In this document: positions 11,311 through 23,301 of the stretch, in pieces
Numbering within the stretch: position 1 is the first letter of the stretch
Layout: each line of letters starts with the position of its first letter
DNA from: Excoecaria cochinchinensis
Taxonomy: Eukaryota > Streptophyta > Magnoliopsida > Malpighiales > Euphorbiaceae
Assembly (NCBI GenBank): GCA_947683425.1
Contig: CANTUQ010000003.1
Coordinates: forward strand, 2,046,001-2,110,000
Reading direction: 5' to 3'
DNA length: 64,000 bases
Notes under the pieces: generated by a model
Told to the model about the DNA's origin: nothing
Databases searched by the model: none
The model's input: the letters and a program-made list of their open reading frames with translations, nothing else
Position numbers and translations under genes: made by a program

Positions 11311-13679
11311 TATAATGATAATTATGTATTGGACAAGTCATGGGAACTCGTGGTGAAGTTCGGGTGCATTTCGGGAAGAAAAATACCCTAAATAGACAAA
11401 ACAGGGAGGGGTCATGGTGGCAATGGATTGGTTGTGACCGTGACATACTAATTTAAGCAAAACAGAAGCTAACTTTCAACACTGGTTCACACCACAATTT
11501 GGTACAGTGCAAACGGATGTCTTACACTCAATGTTAGGCAAGGGTCTCTTCTTAACATATCTTCATCTATGTCTTATCGTTCAAATGGGACAATTCATAG
11601 GTCAATTGAATTTATAATGAAGGAGTTATGGTCAAAATAACACAACTGGTTCCAGAAACCCTCCTACAGAATTTTATCTACGGTTATGGTCAATTTGGAA
11701 GACCTTAGAGTCCTCAAATCAACAGAGCTATTTCTAGGACATTTAAAGACACGGATCATATGGTTCTAATCCAATTGGTCTCACCCCTTTTGGAATTGTA
11801 AAATTCAACTTACACTATAAACAAATCACGGGGGTCAGTATAGGCTTCAAAGACAGATTAACACAATCAATAGTTAGAGCTGATTCACATATTGTGCTAA
11901 TTCCATGGTTCAATACTCATCTCATATCAATACACATTCAAATACACTTCTACCAAAGTTCATAATCATGCTCAATTCTAGAAATCACATATTCAATATC
12001 AATAACACATTTATGCTAAACAGCCATCACATACACTTGAGCAAAATTAACACATAACACATATATATCCCAAACCTCTTGGAGCACTCCTTCCTTTACT
12101 CTTCTATATCTCTTTCTCTTTCCCCTTTCTAGCTCTACTTGGCCTTTCAACTCAAATGCATATATAACACATACAAATTCATGAGGCTATACCCATATTT
12201 TAACCATCAAAATCAAAATTAGAAGAAGATGGAGGAGATACACTACATACTACATACCTTTCTAGTCAGTACCCTTCTTCTCAACTATCACTATCCACCC
12301 TTTGGACACCACGACCAAAGAAAAATTAAAAGAGAGAGACAAAAGGAAGGTAAACTTTTGAGAGAGAGGGCCGGATCAAGGGATCTAAATGGCTGAATCA
12401 AGGAACAAAAGACAGGTTTACTCACTAATCCACCTCATGCTTGCATGTAAGTGTGAGGTGTCAAGTTCTCACTCTCCCTACACAAGGTGGCTGGCTCACA
12501 CACTAACACATGGAGTCCACTAACATACAGCTGATCCCACTAACTTTTGATTAACTTCATTAACAGCCATTACACTAATTAATCTTCATTTACTAGTTAA
12601 TCATGCAAAGTGCAATTCAGCCACTATAATACTTTATTTTTCTTCAATTAAGTCCCTCATTCAACTTTTTCACTTAGGTCCAATTCTGTAAACCCTAATT
12701 ATCATGCACACTATTACACTAATAACACTCAATTCTTCTAGGGTTATTTTTGGGGTGTTACAGCATGTATGGTAGTAGGATGTGAGTAAGTTGTGTTATG
12801 TTTATGTGTGCTTAAGCATAACATGGTAGGGTGTGTTTAAGTTGGGATGTCTTTGTGTGTGACTGATGCATGTGGTTTGGGTGTGAGTGACCAAATCCCA
12901 CTAATAGGGAAGTGACACTTGTTAGGAAAAGAAAAAGAAAAAGAAAGAGAAAAGGGGGAAAGGGCAGATGGCTGTCCTCATTTTCACATTTTCCCTTCCC
13001 CTCACTCTCTTCTTCTTCCTTTTCTCTTCCCCTAAGAACTCTAGCTTGGATTCAAGGGCTGCTAGTGGGAATTGGTCATCTCCTTATGTCTCTTTTGGTA
13101 AGTGTCTGCATTCTTCATCTTGTTCTTCCTTGTTCTTCTTCTTCATTTTCTGGGCTTGGGGTTCTGATCTAAGGTTTGTATTTTGTGTATTATTGTTGGT
13201 TGGTTGGTTAGTTGAGCCTCCCCATGACCCGAAAGGCAAGGAGAAGGCTGGTACTAGTGGAGCTCATTATATTTGGACCTAAGGAGATAAGGTTTGGGAA
13301 TTTTTGTGATTTTTGCATTTTGTGGTTGTTGCCCCTTTGATGAAATTTCTGGAACAATATGGTGATTTTTATGTGCATTGTAGTTTAAATGTTATGGGTT
13401 TTGATTTAGATGTCTTAAAAAGCCTTGAATGTGGTTTAATGAACTTAATTGTGCTCTTAAGTGAGATGATAATGAATAGTGCTGATATTTCAATTTGTGT
13501 AAATTAATGTTGTTATTGGCATGATTTAATTGGAATCCTTGGTATAGATGTTGTATTTTATGTTGTTAATGATGTGTGGGTGGCTGGAGATGAGGTAAGT
13601 TGATGTTTTGATGTTTGGTGTGAGATTTGGGTATTGTGAAGTCAGATTTTCTGCAGAATTCTCATGTAAGGGCTGGAAT

Positions 13680-13970
13680 TCATGACTCTTTCGCGAGGTC
13701 AGAACAAAGCCCGGTGAAAGCAGCCCTCGCACTCGTCCGAGCTCTCAGCTGAGCCGTACAGCGGAGCCTCTGTCACTAGCACAATGCCTATCATGAGCAT
13801 GACAGAGAGCTTAGCTGCCGATCTATTGGGCGATCTATTTCGGGCTGGCCGCTCACTGTCGCGAGCGTGACAGTGAGGTGTCCTTGCTCCCTCACGAGAT
13901 CACGACAAGTGTCGTGGTCGCACCCCGGGGCAATCCCGCCTCTGTCGCGAGCGCGATAGTGCCTTTTTCC
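13680..13970. repeat. GC-rich palindrome cluster (C)
   Basis: Includes CACTGTCGCGAGCGTGACAGTG-like inverted repeats near 13855-13876, CACGAGATCACGACAAGTGTCGTGGTC words, and CTGTCGCGAGCGCGATAG near 13953-13970. The core resembles that of G but the units are more degraded. Confidence 0.75.
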
Positions 13971-14137
13971 TGCCCTATTTTTCTAATTTTTCCTTCTCTT
14001 CAAAAATGAATTTCAAATGGTTTTTTTCATGAGTTTTGCCCCTGTATACGATATAAGATGCTTAAATATATGTGTTGTATGATGAATCTTTCATGATAAG
14101 TGATATGCTACGATTTGGAACCTAAATTGCATTACGC

Positions 14138-14380
14138 ATGACCTGCGAGAGTCAGTCTAGTGGATAGTTAGGCAGGCCTAATAGAGTCTTTTAGTTGCAG
14201 CCTCAGTTTCGTTTGGACCCTAATCAGGTCCTCGTTTGGTTCCTCGCGAACCCCTCAATATTTGGATCTTGTTTAAGGTCCCCTCAGTAAAATGTTTTGT
14301 AATTGATGAAATGAAATGGTTTTCGACTCGTACCCGTAAGGTACTGTCAATATTCGATTCGTACCCGTAAGGTACTGTCC
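14138..14380 (+). repeat. Hairpin-train module (C)
   Basis: In order: TTAGGC-a-GGCCTAA (14168-14182), GGACC-ctaatca-GGTCC (14215-14231), GGTTC-ctcgc-GAACC (about 14238-14252), GGATCTT-gttt-AAGGTCC (about 14264-14281), and two GTACC-cgtaa-GGTAC stems (14330-14344, 14360-14374). The order is the mirror of the reverse-oriented elements, so orientation is preserved. Confidence 0.75.
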
Positions 14381-14664
14381 GTATACTCATTATCCACTAT
14401 TGTGAGTCAGCAGGTGTTCTGTTTGCTTTATTTTGCCCCTACGTGATTATACGAATGTGATATTTGAACGAGTATGAAAATGAGATAAATGACCAGTTAA
14501 TGTAATTATGAATGTGAATATAGATGTGTGCATATGTTATCAAAAGTATGGCTTCTATATGCAAGAATGTATATTTACTTGCTATGATTATCTGTATTTA
14601 CAATAGTGAATGTGTTATGCCTCGACGACTATTGTTAATGGCCGTCCATACTGCTTGTGTGTTT

Positions 14665-14692
14665 CCCCACTAAGCGTTTATCGCTTAGCATG
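14665..14692 (+). repeat. Double-hairpin module (C)
   Basis: CCCCACTAAGCG-TTTAT-CGCTTAG, followed by GCATGG...CCATGC with loop AGTTTTTAC. Confidence 0.75.
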
Positions 14693-15116
14693 GAGTTTTT
14701 ACCCATGCAGGTGCGGAAGATGTTTTGCTTCGGGCGAGTCGCCGTCAATCAAGCCAACACAGGAAGGTTTAGTGTAGGGCTTAGCTTTTGTAATCGTTGA
14801 TGATTCTTTTGTATAGAACTCTCCTGTATCTATTGCTGTAGTAGCTTCCGCATTTGTATATTTTGGTTATGTAATGATCCTTTGTTTCAGCCAGTTCGAT
14901 CAAAACATTATTGTAATGATTTTTTTTATATTAATGTATGATCAGCTGTTGCTCCTGTTGGTTCGCAAAGTTTTAATTACCCCGTATTTATGTACGTATG
15001 TTATGAATGAATGTATGATTTGCATTATATCTACGTGGTGGCACCTTGACTTATACGGCCTCTCACTCCTTATCGGATGGGATCGCCTACGTATTGGTAG
15101 GGGGTGTTACACGAGC

Positions 15117-15535
15117 AATCTTCTTCGTCTGACTCGTGTCCCTGCTACACGAGTCATGCTTTTATTCCCCCTCAGGGTCGTGTCTTCGTGTTTGTATTAG
15201 TGTTCTGTTTCCCTCAGTTCCATTCACGACTCGTGTCCCTGTTACACGAGTCGAGCGTTTTGTCTCTGTGTCCGATCGAGCAAGGTTTGACCCGATCGGA
15301 CGGTTCTTCATGTTTGAGTTTCCCGATTGGATTGTTCTTCTATAATTGTCCGTGTCGTGACCCTCCTTCATGCGTCATGATCGTCCTTCTTCGTTCCAGT
15401 TACGCTTGTTTTTCTTCGTTTGGATTGTATATCTCTGTTTCTGGATGAAGCCTTTCACGACTCATGCGTCACTTGCATGAGTCATGAAGGACTTGCACGA
15501 CTCGTGCAAGTGTTCAAGAGTCGTGCATTTGGTGA
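15117..15535. repeat. Inverted-repeat cluster (B)
   Basis: Repeated GACTCGTG/CACGAGTC words in both orientations. Examples are GACTCGTGTCCCTGCTACACGAGTC at 15130-15154, another pair at 15230-15254, and CATGAGTC/GACTCATG pairs at 15455-15520. So B, a Tat/Ogre-like LTR, also carries a palindrome cluster. Confidence 0.7.
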
Positions 15536-15789
15536 TTCACATTTCCCTTTTCTTTAAATTCTTTACATTGTATTTCCATTACCTTGGCCGATTTTTGTCT
15601 TTTATGTCTAGCCATTCACATGTTTCTTTAATTTATTCATCTTGGTTTCCATCCTTTATTTTTTTTTGTTCTTTATTTTACTCCATTTTATTATCATTAT
15701 TTAACCAAGTCATTTTTAATATTTCATATTAATATATTTTCAAAGGGTATTATTATTATTTTATTATATATTTCTTAATATTATTGTCA

Positions 15790-15834
15790 TCTTTCTTATT
15801 ATTATTGTTATTATTATTATTATTATTATTATTC
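15790..15834. repeat. ATT microsatellite
   Basis: A run of ATT/TTA triplets with few interruptions in AT-rich LTR sequence. Confidence 0.9.
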
Positions 15835-16922
15835 ATCAAGATTTAATTATTATTGTTCAATTATTTTTATTAGCTTACATAATTAGTTTGTTTTTTAGTT
15901 CTTTATTCAATTGTGTGTTCACATATTATTCACTTAATTTATCTTACTCACTTTTTACTTCGTTTTATTTGTTTTGTGGCTTCAATGATTGTGTATTTGT
16001 GCGAGTTACACGCGTGCTCGGATCGGGGATTAGGAGATTAAAGACCTTCTATTTACGGTTTTCATCTTAATTATTATATTTCCTTTTATTATGTTATTTT
16101 TATTTTGTATGTAAAATATATTTTTAATTACCCGCATTATACAAAATCATGTTTTTTATATATAATAATTTGGGATTTTCTTAATAAATTGGACCAATGT
16201 CCTATTTTAACCAACAAAACCTCACTTTTAAATGGAGAACTAAGTTTTCATAAAATGTGATCACTCATCCAGGTTTTCCTCAATCAATATCCTAAAAATA
16301 GTTCTCCAATTTTTCTAAATAATAAAAAGGAACCAATGCTCCTAAAATTTAAGGAATAACTCGATTTATGTATGTTGCTTTTTAATTCCCTTTATGTGTT
16401 TATTGATTTGTTTTTTTAATTTATTTACTTATTCATTCAGGGGATTGCTCTGTCCCATTTTCCTTTATCTATTTCTATTATTTATTTGGGGGATTGTTCT
16501 GTCCCAATTTTCTATTTTGTAATTTATTTATCTTTCGCTTTATTTATCGCTTTTTAATGTGAATGAATGAGCTTTAATTTATTGCATTACCACGTGAGAG
16601 GAGAGATGGAATTTTAATTTCTTAAAAACTCATTTATTAAATTAAGTCAATAATAAGAGTGAAGTTCCGAACATCTTCTCTAGTTTAGACCAATATAGGT
16701 TGGAGACCTTTCCTAGTTTCTTGTAAACTGGGTGGCGACTCCAAAGTACCTCAAAAGGTGCCTAAAGGCGTTATGAGTCTAGATCATTTTTTCCAATGTT
16801 CTATTGAAAAGAAAGCATCCAAGATGACTCATGGTGCCCAAGACCAAAAAGATACGAACTAATCCCTCGAGTCCTAAAAGAGGATTCAAAGAAGGCCTTG
16901 CTGGTTCCGGCGCGCGTCCACA

Positions 16923-16941
16923 GTGGCGACTCCGTTGGGGA
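16923..16941 (+). promoter_or_regulatory. B primer-binding region
   Basis: GTGGCGACTCCGTTGGGGA follows the LTR end directly. Tat/Ogre elements have a PBS of this type at this place. I cannot assign the tRNA with certainty. Confidence 0.7.
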
Positions 16942-17940
16942 CTTTGATTGAAACTTCGCTTCGAAAGTGACTTAAGTTATAATTATAATTGAGTTATTAA
17001 TAATCAAAAGTTCTATTTCTAATTGAAATTGCATTACATACATTAGAGCCTTAGAATTATGCTAGTTGGTCCCCTATTTACCCTCATTGTAGGGAATTGT
17101 TCGGGATAATCACTAGCCCAAGCCTCCTACCATCAAATGGAGACCCGACTGGTCACTATGGTCGTGATGAGCTAGACCCATTAGTAGGGACCATGCTTGG
17201 GTAGACCTAAAGTAATGCCACCTTTGACCAAAACCCTTATAATGGCAATAGATACTTCCACTAGGAGAAATATACCATATACCGTGCTTGCTATTTGGCT
17301 GTTATATATTGAACAAAATCAATCAAATTAAATGGTATTTCATCGAAGGCTTTTATGCCCCGGTGGGCAAATCTTGATTTAGTTGAATTGTTTAAATATA
17401 TAATGGCCAAACACCCATACGTATGTACATTAGGCAAGAGTTGTTATGCTGCCGATTTTTCGCCGTGCACTATACGTGTCCAATGGGTTCCCTGTTAACC
17501 CTTGGATAAAGCCCACCTAGGAAAGAGACCGCACTACCTCGTGTGTGGGAGAAATAAGGTCGGAAGGATCTATTTGCTTGTATGTGGTTGTGGATGTTGC
17601 ACAACATGCTCGTGCATCACATGTCATTCATGCGTGTTAATAAAAATAATAATAATAAAAAAAGAACAAAAATAAAACATACGTTTCATTTTGTGTGTAC
17701 ATATCCTTTCGTCTGCATATTATTTTTCACATGTATATATCATCCTGCATATAATTTCTTCCATGCATCGCATTGTATCATTGTAATCTATTGATCTTTC
17801 ACTCATCGAGGGCCATCTGTTTGGCATGATCATTCATTATATGACATTCATGCATCATTCTAACTCTTTAATTTTTTAAGCCATCAGAGACCACTTTTCT
17901 AGTTGGTTAGGGGTTCCGACGGCTACCTTATCAGAGGGTC
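16942..17940 (+). other. B untranslated leader
   Basis: About 1 kb between PBS and gag without a convincing frame. It holds short AT-rich tracts and no domain. Confidence 0.6.
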
Positions 17941-19359
17941 TTGATTGAACGACCAAAATCAAAATCAAGTGCGATTAACAGGCATTTAGGAAAATTTTTA
18001 GAAATTACCAGTTCACCGAGAAAGGTAGATACAACCCGAGTTCTGATAGCCGAGGAGGTGGGAAAGAGAATGGAAGAGTTTGAGGCTAGGATGATGGCAA
18101 TAATGGGCAACTTTGCCACTACTCTAGCCCCAATTGCCGGGCAACAGGCTGCTGCTTCAGCTGGGGGGCAAGATGAACAAGTGGTTGCTAAAGAGGAGCC
18201 CCCAATGGCAGCTGATTCACCTGCAGTTGAGCTAAGAGCGCCAGTGCCAATTGAGCATAGAGAAGGTCCTAAATCTGAGATTGACTTATAGGAGGAGTAA
18301 GAGGAATAGATGGTAGTAATGGGAAAGCCACCCCAGATAGAAGAAGCCATTTGGAGAAAAATGGAAGAGAAATTTGAGGCGATGTCCCGAATGCTGATGA
18401 TAAAAGGGATGGACCCCAAAGACAAGGAGCTGGATAGTGATGATCTAATCCCTCTAAAATTCAAGATGCCTGATGTCCCGAAGTTTGATGGCACATCGGA
18501 TCCCACTGCACACATCAAGCAATACTCTTTGATAATGAAGGGTACTATGCTAATAAAAAGGCAGAAGGTAGAGTATTTCTGTTTAAGTCTGATAGGCCCT
18601 ACGGTGGACTGGTATTATGGACTGGATCGGAGAACAAAAGAAGATTGGGATCTGCTAACGGAGGAGTTCCTCCGGCAGTATGACTGCAGTATAAGGATGG
18701 GGGTCACTCTAAAAGATCTGGAGCTCCTTTAGCAAAAGCCAGGCGAGTCATTCCATGAGTACCTAACCCGATGGAGGAACCGAGTAATGGAGATGAAGGA
18801 GAAGCCGGATACTACAGATCAGATCAAAATATTTATCAGGAATGCTAGCCCATATTTAAAGGTTGGATTAAAGATGAAGGGGCTTAAGGACTGGGAGTCC
18901 ATAAAAGATATAGCCATCGAAGCTGAGGCTGAGCATCTGGATAAACTAGCTAAATCTACAACCATGGCCTTCGGCAAAAACAAGGGAAACAGTAGTGATA
19001 CTGGGGGCAATACTGGGGCAACAGAAGTGTCAACCACGGGAACGATTCGTTGCCACCTCACTATCTCGGGTAAGCCATTATCTTGGCACTTCACTCATCT
19101 TGTTAAGGAAGGGAAATTACAACCCTTGCTAGCTGGGCCTACCCTAAGCCAAGGCCAGCCTAGACACAGAACAGACTGGTACTATGCATATCACCAGTAC
19201 ACAAGGCATAGAACAGATTATTGCCATCCTCTAAGAGATCGCATACAAGAATTGGAGCCTAGCCTGGAGGATGGAAGAAAGAATTATAGTTGTTACAATG
19301 CCTTTCCTTTTCTAAAGTGTATTCCTGAACTATGCACTTGTTTCTCTTTTCCCTTTTAA
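17941..19359 (+). pseudogene. B gag, decayed (Tat/Ogre type)
   Basis: One reading frame runs through the region but is cut by TAG at 18289, TAA at 18298, TAG at 18307 and TAG at 18730. The core has FKMPDVPKFDGTSDPTAHI, VEYFCLSLIGPTVDWYYGL and QKPGESFHEYLTRWR, the retrotransposon gag fold of the Tat lineage. The later HRTDYCHPLRDRIQEL resembles the Cys/His region after the capsid domain. No ATG sets the start; the frame opens near 17941. The last 30 codons before the stop at 19357 look like noise. It would have made the particle coat protein. Confidence 0.8.
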
Positions 19360-20384
19360 TAATATGGGCTTTTCTTATATATGCATTGTCATATCTTATT
19401 GCATCAAGTATAAGTGATAATCGTGATTAAGGCATCGGTTTAATAAACACTATTTCATTCAGTTTTAATAAATAGAAATCTTGGTTGCATCCAGCTTAAC
19501 TCCTGAAGTGAGATAAAATTTAAAAATAAAAAGAGGAGAAAAAGAAAAGAAAAAAAAACTAGTTGCAATTAGGGGATTGAAGGAAAACTCACTAAGAGCA
19601 CTAGAACCTTTCTGATTACCCGTCAAAGCGATCCCTGGATAGGACGAAACCTAGAAAATGATTTAGGCAGCCTTCTTTATATAGCTCTCTAAATGACTAT
19701 TTCCTACCTTTATTTTGCAATTTCTTGCTAGCCCGTTAAGCCTTTATGCTGGTATGCTAAATGCGTACCGATTTTGTTACACATGTTGAAACTACCCTTC
19801 GCCTAAAATGATTTTTACCTCCCCGTAGAAAGATGGCCACTCCAAAAAGAACGGCTGTATATCATTAGCAATTCTTTGGGCGCTGTGGTAAGGATGAGTT
19901 TACACTTTGGGAAGAGGGTTTTAATCATGCGTAAAAGGCATGAGCTCAAAAAAAAAGAGAGAAAAAAAAGAAAACATAGAGCTCAAGATAGTAACCACTT
20001 GACGAGTTTCGACGATTACCTTTTTATTCTGATCTTGATGAGCTAAAATGTTACCAAGCCCAAATTCAAGAATACCTTTGTATATGCGACTGAGTTGAGA
20101 ACGGTTCATCCATCAGTCGAGTAAATATTGCAGCCATTTTTTCTCAAGTGACCTAATCCATCTTTGACAGCCATTTACCTAAGCCTAATGTTACAACCAA
20201 AGTAAGACCTCTTGAATCTTGGTTCAGTCTTATCCAATTAGCAGAGATGACCTTCTAATAAGGTTTGGTACGTAGGAAGAGTCATATGGTGTTTCTTAAG
20301 CTTCAAACGAGAAGCCACGAGTGCATTTATGCATTCGAGTTGAGTCTCGTTCCCAACGTTGCATCTAGATTCCGCATTCAAAGA

Positions 20385-20960
20385 TTAAAATTAAGAGCTA
20401 AGAGAAAATATTCAATCATGAAGACCCGAGAGGGCTGATTGATAATAGGAGTCGAATGCACCTAAGGTGTTACTCATAGAGATTGAATAAAACTTGTGTT
20501 TTTGCATCATATGTCTAGCCATGGTCATTCTTATTGCTATATGGTGCATATAGATAGAAATGCATGCATAAACTAGGCATAAACATGCAATTAAAAGGTT
20601 AAGAGAAATCTGTTGCAGATATGAGGACATATGTTGGAGCAAGTCTTAAGGTAGTAATAACAATTTTTCATGTGATAAATCCTCCTCCTACCCATAAAAA
20701 AAAACAAGGCCATTAGAGTGGGTTGGGTCCATTCCAGGCAAAAATTAGGCAGAAGGTCATGTGAAAATCCCTAAGGGGACACATTTCTCACTAAGAAAAG
20801 CTAGTGTGAAAATCCAAGTGGGACGCACTACCTTTAAAACAATGACTTTTGAAGCCTGGAGCGACAAGGCGACATTACTTCGAATAACTTCCCTTTAGGC
20901 GTATGGTGCAGGCACAAGTTAAAGTTTTGGGGGCAGAATGCTCATTGATCGGGGGGCAAA
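20385..20960 (+). repeat. Block duplicated in the 3' tail of B
   Basis: CCCGAGAGGGCTGATTGATA at 20425 also occurs at 26613. Then 20700-20960 (words GAGTGGGTTGG, GAAAAGCTAGTGTGAAA, TTTAAAACAATGACTT, GGGGCAAAGATG) recurs at 44300-44560. The order is kept once insertion E is removed. The copies are clearly diverged. Confidence 0.8.
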
Positions 20961-21407
20961 GATGTGCACGGGTCAGTTCTCTTTGAAAAATCATGGGTCA
21001 GAACCCCTAAAGCCAAGACGATACTTTTCTAGATCCCTGGGGCCATCAGACAATGTGAGTAGCCGAGCAGTACCCTCAACAAATCTCTTAACCACCTAGG
21101 ATGTCGTCTATCCATTTTTGCATCTCAGATGCATCTGACATACATAGATCTTTTGCATATCCTCCAGTATATCACGTGCATTCAATCCTTCACGGGTATA
21201 GTTGTGTACACATAATTTTATACATTAATCATTTGTTTGTGCTTTGTGTATATAGCTTCATGTATACATTTCATGCACATTATGCACACGCAATCTTTTC
21301 TATATGCCTTTGTGCTAATGATTTTGCAGGAAAAAGCCAAACCAACGTTAGCTTTGGCATAATGAAGTCAAGAAGAAACATGCGCAAGTTAAAATCATGC
21401 GGTAGCT

Positions 21408-21590
21408 TGTTAAGTCCTTTATCAAGGCATTCTTAAGTCCTTTTCTCAAGGCATTCCAAGTCTCTTTCGAGCATTCTAAGTTTTCATAATCTTTAAGTCC
21501 TTCTTTAAAGGCATTCTCAGTCTCTTGGGAGCATTATCTTTAATTCCTTCTTTAAAGGAATTCTCAGTCTCTTTGGAGATTAGTTTTAAG
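21408..21590 (+). repeat. Minisatellite before B protease
   Basis: About four imperfect units of TTAAGTCCTTCTTTAAAGG-type sequence, each followed by CATTCTCAGTCTCTT and GGAGCATT. Units are about 55-60 bp. Confidence 0.8.
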
Positions 21591-21898
21591 TCAACCGCAG
21601 TTGCCTGACTCGAAGTGGGAGAGTGGTACCCAAAATTTAGAAACAACAGGACCCAATACGCCCAACTATGGAGAAAGACCCAAAAGAGGACTAGATCTTA
21701 AAGTAGTTAAGGAAGACGCCGTCTCAGATATTGGTTTTGGACCTACTAAGGCAGTCTTTGAGTCACAAGAAAAAGTTAGTGGAAGCCTTGTGTGAATCAA
21801 CAGTTGCCACCACCATTTTACCCACTGAGTTATTGGATATGGTAAAAGGGGGATCTGGGGAGAATGTAGTCTACACTAATAACGACTTGCCAATTTAG

Positions 21899-22462
21899 GG
21901 TCGTAACCATAATCGCCCCCTATATATCAGAGCCCAAATCAATGGCAAGCACATAGCCTGCATCATCGTGGATGAGGGGTCTTCCATTAATGTATGTCCG
22001 CTCGTAGCACTACCTGCCTTCGGGATGAATGAGAGCATGTTGAGTAGATATGATCTGACCATTACTGCTTATGATAATTTGAGGAGGAAAGCCGCTAGGA
22101 CTTTCAAAGCGCAGGTGAAGACTGGGCCGGTGGAGACTAAAGTCGAATTTGTTGTCCTACTTATTTTCGCCAACTTTGCTATGTTGCTAGGGAGGCCATG
22201 GTTTCATAAGTTAGGAGGGGTCCCATCTATCCTCCACCAAATGATCAAAATCCCCTATGAGGGCCAAGTTGTGACCATTAAGGCGACCATTGATAATAAA
22301 ATATTGGTCCTCGAGATTTCTAACCAACCTTTCAGCGGATTCCATGTAGCCATGTTAAATGAAGAGGTTGATTCAGTTGAGAGCCCTCAGGTTGTCAATA
22401 TGATGAAAAGGATGAACTACCTCCCAAGGGCTGGCTTAGGCAAGAGCTCACAAGGGCCCTAG
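21899..22462 (+). pseudogene. B aspartic protease, decayed
   Basis: The frame reads RPLYIRAQINGKHIACIIVD then EGSSINVCP, where the D-x-G-S-S triplet is the Tat-lineage active-site variant. Then FANFAMLLGRPWFHKLG carries the LLGRPW strand typical of these proteases. It would cleave Gag-Pol into mature parts. Frames around it are broken, and gag is 2.5 kb upstream. Confidence 0.8.
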
Positions 22463-23301
22463 GCACCCATTACCACAAGGGGGCAAAAAGATTGAAGGGG
22501 GTTGGGTTATACGGTTAAAGCTGGAAAGAACAAGCCTATGAAGAAGCCGACGGAGATCCCTCATAACTTGTAGAGTTTTGTGCCAGCTGCATCATTATGT
22601 ACTTATTGCTGAGAGGCCGAGACACGGTGAATTGGTGATAAGATTACCCCGGGATTTGAGATCTTCAATGATGTCTTTGATTGGTCTAATGGAACGGTCA
22701 AGTCTGCAGAGGGTTTATAGGATGAGGAGATTCTCAGTCAAAGTTTTGCATGGGATCGGGAAGTCCCTGAAGAAGTCATCACTGATAGCCTATTGGCCAC
22801 TCAGGTGAAGGGCAAGGAGAAGATGGAAGTTGAGGTAACAATGTCAGAACTCAAAGACCTGAATATTGCGAGCAATCAAGATGGCGGACCGTCGGCTTCG
22901 GTGCAAGCATCAGCAGAAGATGTTAATGAGAACTTTTTAGATGTACTTTTCATTCCTGAACTATTTGACAAACTATTTGACAATGATGTTTGTAATTCTG
23001 AGGATTTCAATAAGATGAACGACTTTGCTTACTTGTGTGATGTTTCTTATGATTTCATTTTGCATGATCATGAACATGAGTCATTCATATTTAACATTAA
23101 CTCAACTAATACTACCTCATTTAATCTCGAAACTTTGGAAAACCCAAAGGAAATCCTGATAGCATCCGATACAACTCCTAAAGAGAGGAAGAATTTTGAG
23201 AGAATATTAAAGAAATATGAAAAAATCTTTGCGTGGACCTATGAGGACATACCAGGAATTGATTAAGGAGTTGCTGAACATGCCATTCTGACCTATCAAG
23301 A
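22463..23301 (+). pseudogene. B protease-RT linker region
   Basis: A 157-codon frame (22793-23266) ends ...KIFAWTYEDIPGID. FAWTYEDIPGI is the conserved lead-in to Tat/Ogre reverse transcriptase. A stop and a frame change near 23345 separate it from RT. The earlier part is acidic and has no known domain. Confidence 0.7.

Larger units (their letters stand above)
3453..12762 (-). mobile_element. Element D: non-autonomous retrotransposon with 4.2 kb LTRs and a tiny interior
   Basis: Both LTRs start TGTAACACCCC. The left one ends GGGTGTTACA and the right one GGGGTGTTACA. The target-site duplication GCATG is exact (3448-3452 and 12763-12767). LTRs are 3453-7646 (4194 bp) and 8629-12762 (4134 bp); the interior is only 982 bp. 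A PBS and a polypurine tract are present on the minus strand, so the element could have been copied in trans. It lacks gag, RT and integrase. The proportions recall large retrotransposon derivatives (LARDs), with an even shorter interior. It inserted in C, 132 bp from C's left end. Confidence 0.93.
8629..12762 (-). mobile_element. D LTR, right copy (5' LTR in element orientation)
   Basis: 4134 bp, the partner of 3453-7646, with a perfect 11 bp terminal inverted repeat (TGTAACACCCC/GGGGTGTTACA). Carries the same modules. A CT/GA-rich stretch at 12340-12370 lies about 0.4 kb from the element 5' end, where promoter and leader sequences would be expected. Confidence 0.9.
3321..15111 (+). mobile_element. 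Element C: solo LTR, Tekay-like, forward, interrupted by D
   Basis: Starts TGTCATACCCC at 3321 and ends GGGGTGTTACA at 15111. The flanks AGAGC (3316-3320) and CGAGC (15112-15116) are a target-site duplication with one mismatch. Subtracting D leaves an LTR of about 2.48 kb. There is no interior, PBS or coding sequence, so this is a solo LTR left by LTR-LTR recombination. Orientation is set by the CCCCACTAAGCG hairpin near its 3' end. The Tekay-like assignment is inferred from terminal bases and shared hairpin modules. Confidence 0.8.
12768..15111 (+). mobile_element. C solo LTR, main segment
   Basis: Continues C after D. It holds a purine-rich then CT-rich stretch (12920-13040), typical of the leader part of these LTRs, the three hairpin modules, and the LTR end at 15111. 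The 86-114 aa frames here are low-complexity or chance ORFs with no recognised domain. Confidence 0.75.
15117..16922 (+). mobile_element. B 5' LTR, second segment
   Basis: Resumes after C and ends at GCGCGTCCACA. Its last 250 bases include GGTGGCGACTCCAAAG and a GC-rich end, as in Tat/Ogre LTRs. The middle (15560-16660) is very AT-rich and has no gene. Confidence 0.7.
19360..21898 (+). other. B gag-protease spacer, non-coding
   Basis: 2.5 kb with no domain in any frame, separating gag from protease. A block at 20385-20960 matches B's own 3' tail (see the repeat entry), and a minisatellite lies at 21408-21590. Tat/Ogre elements vary in this area, but a spacer carrying 3'-tail sequence is odd and suggests rearrangement. 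Confidence 0.6.

Noticed and set aside
12912..13282. Lys-rich/CT-rich frames as a host exon
   Set aside because: Lies in solo LTR C at the place where all these LTRs have a purine/pyrimidine-rich leader; no domain.
17931..18518. 195 aa frame on the minus strand, opposite B gag
   Set aside because: Shadow of the gag frame; Ser-rich with no domain.
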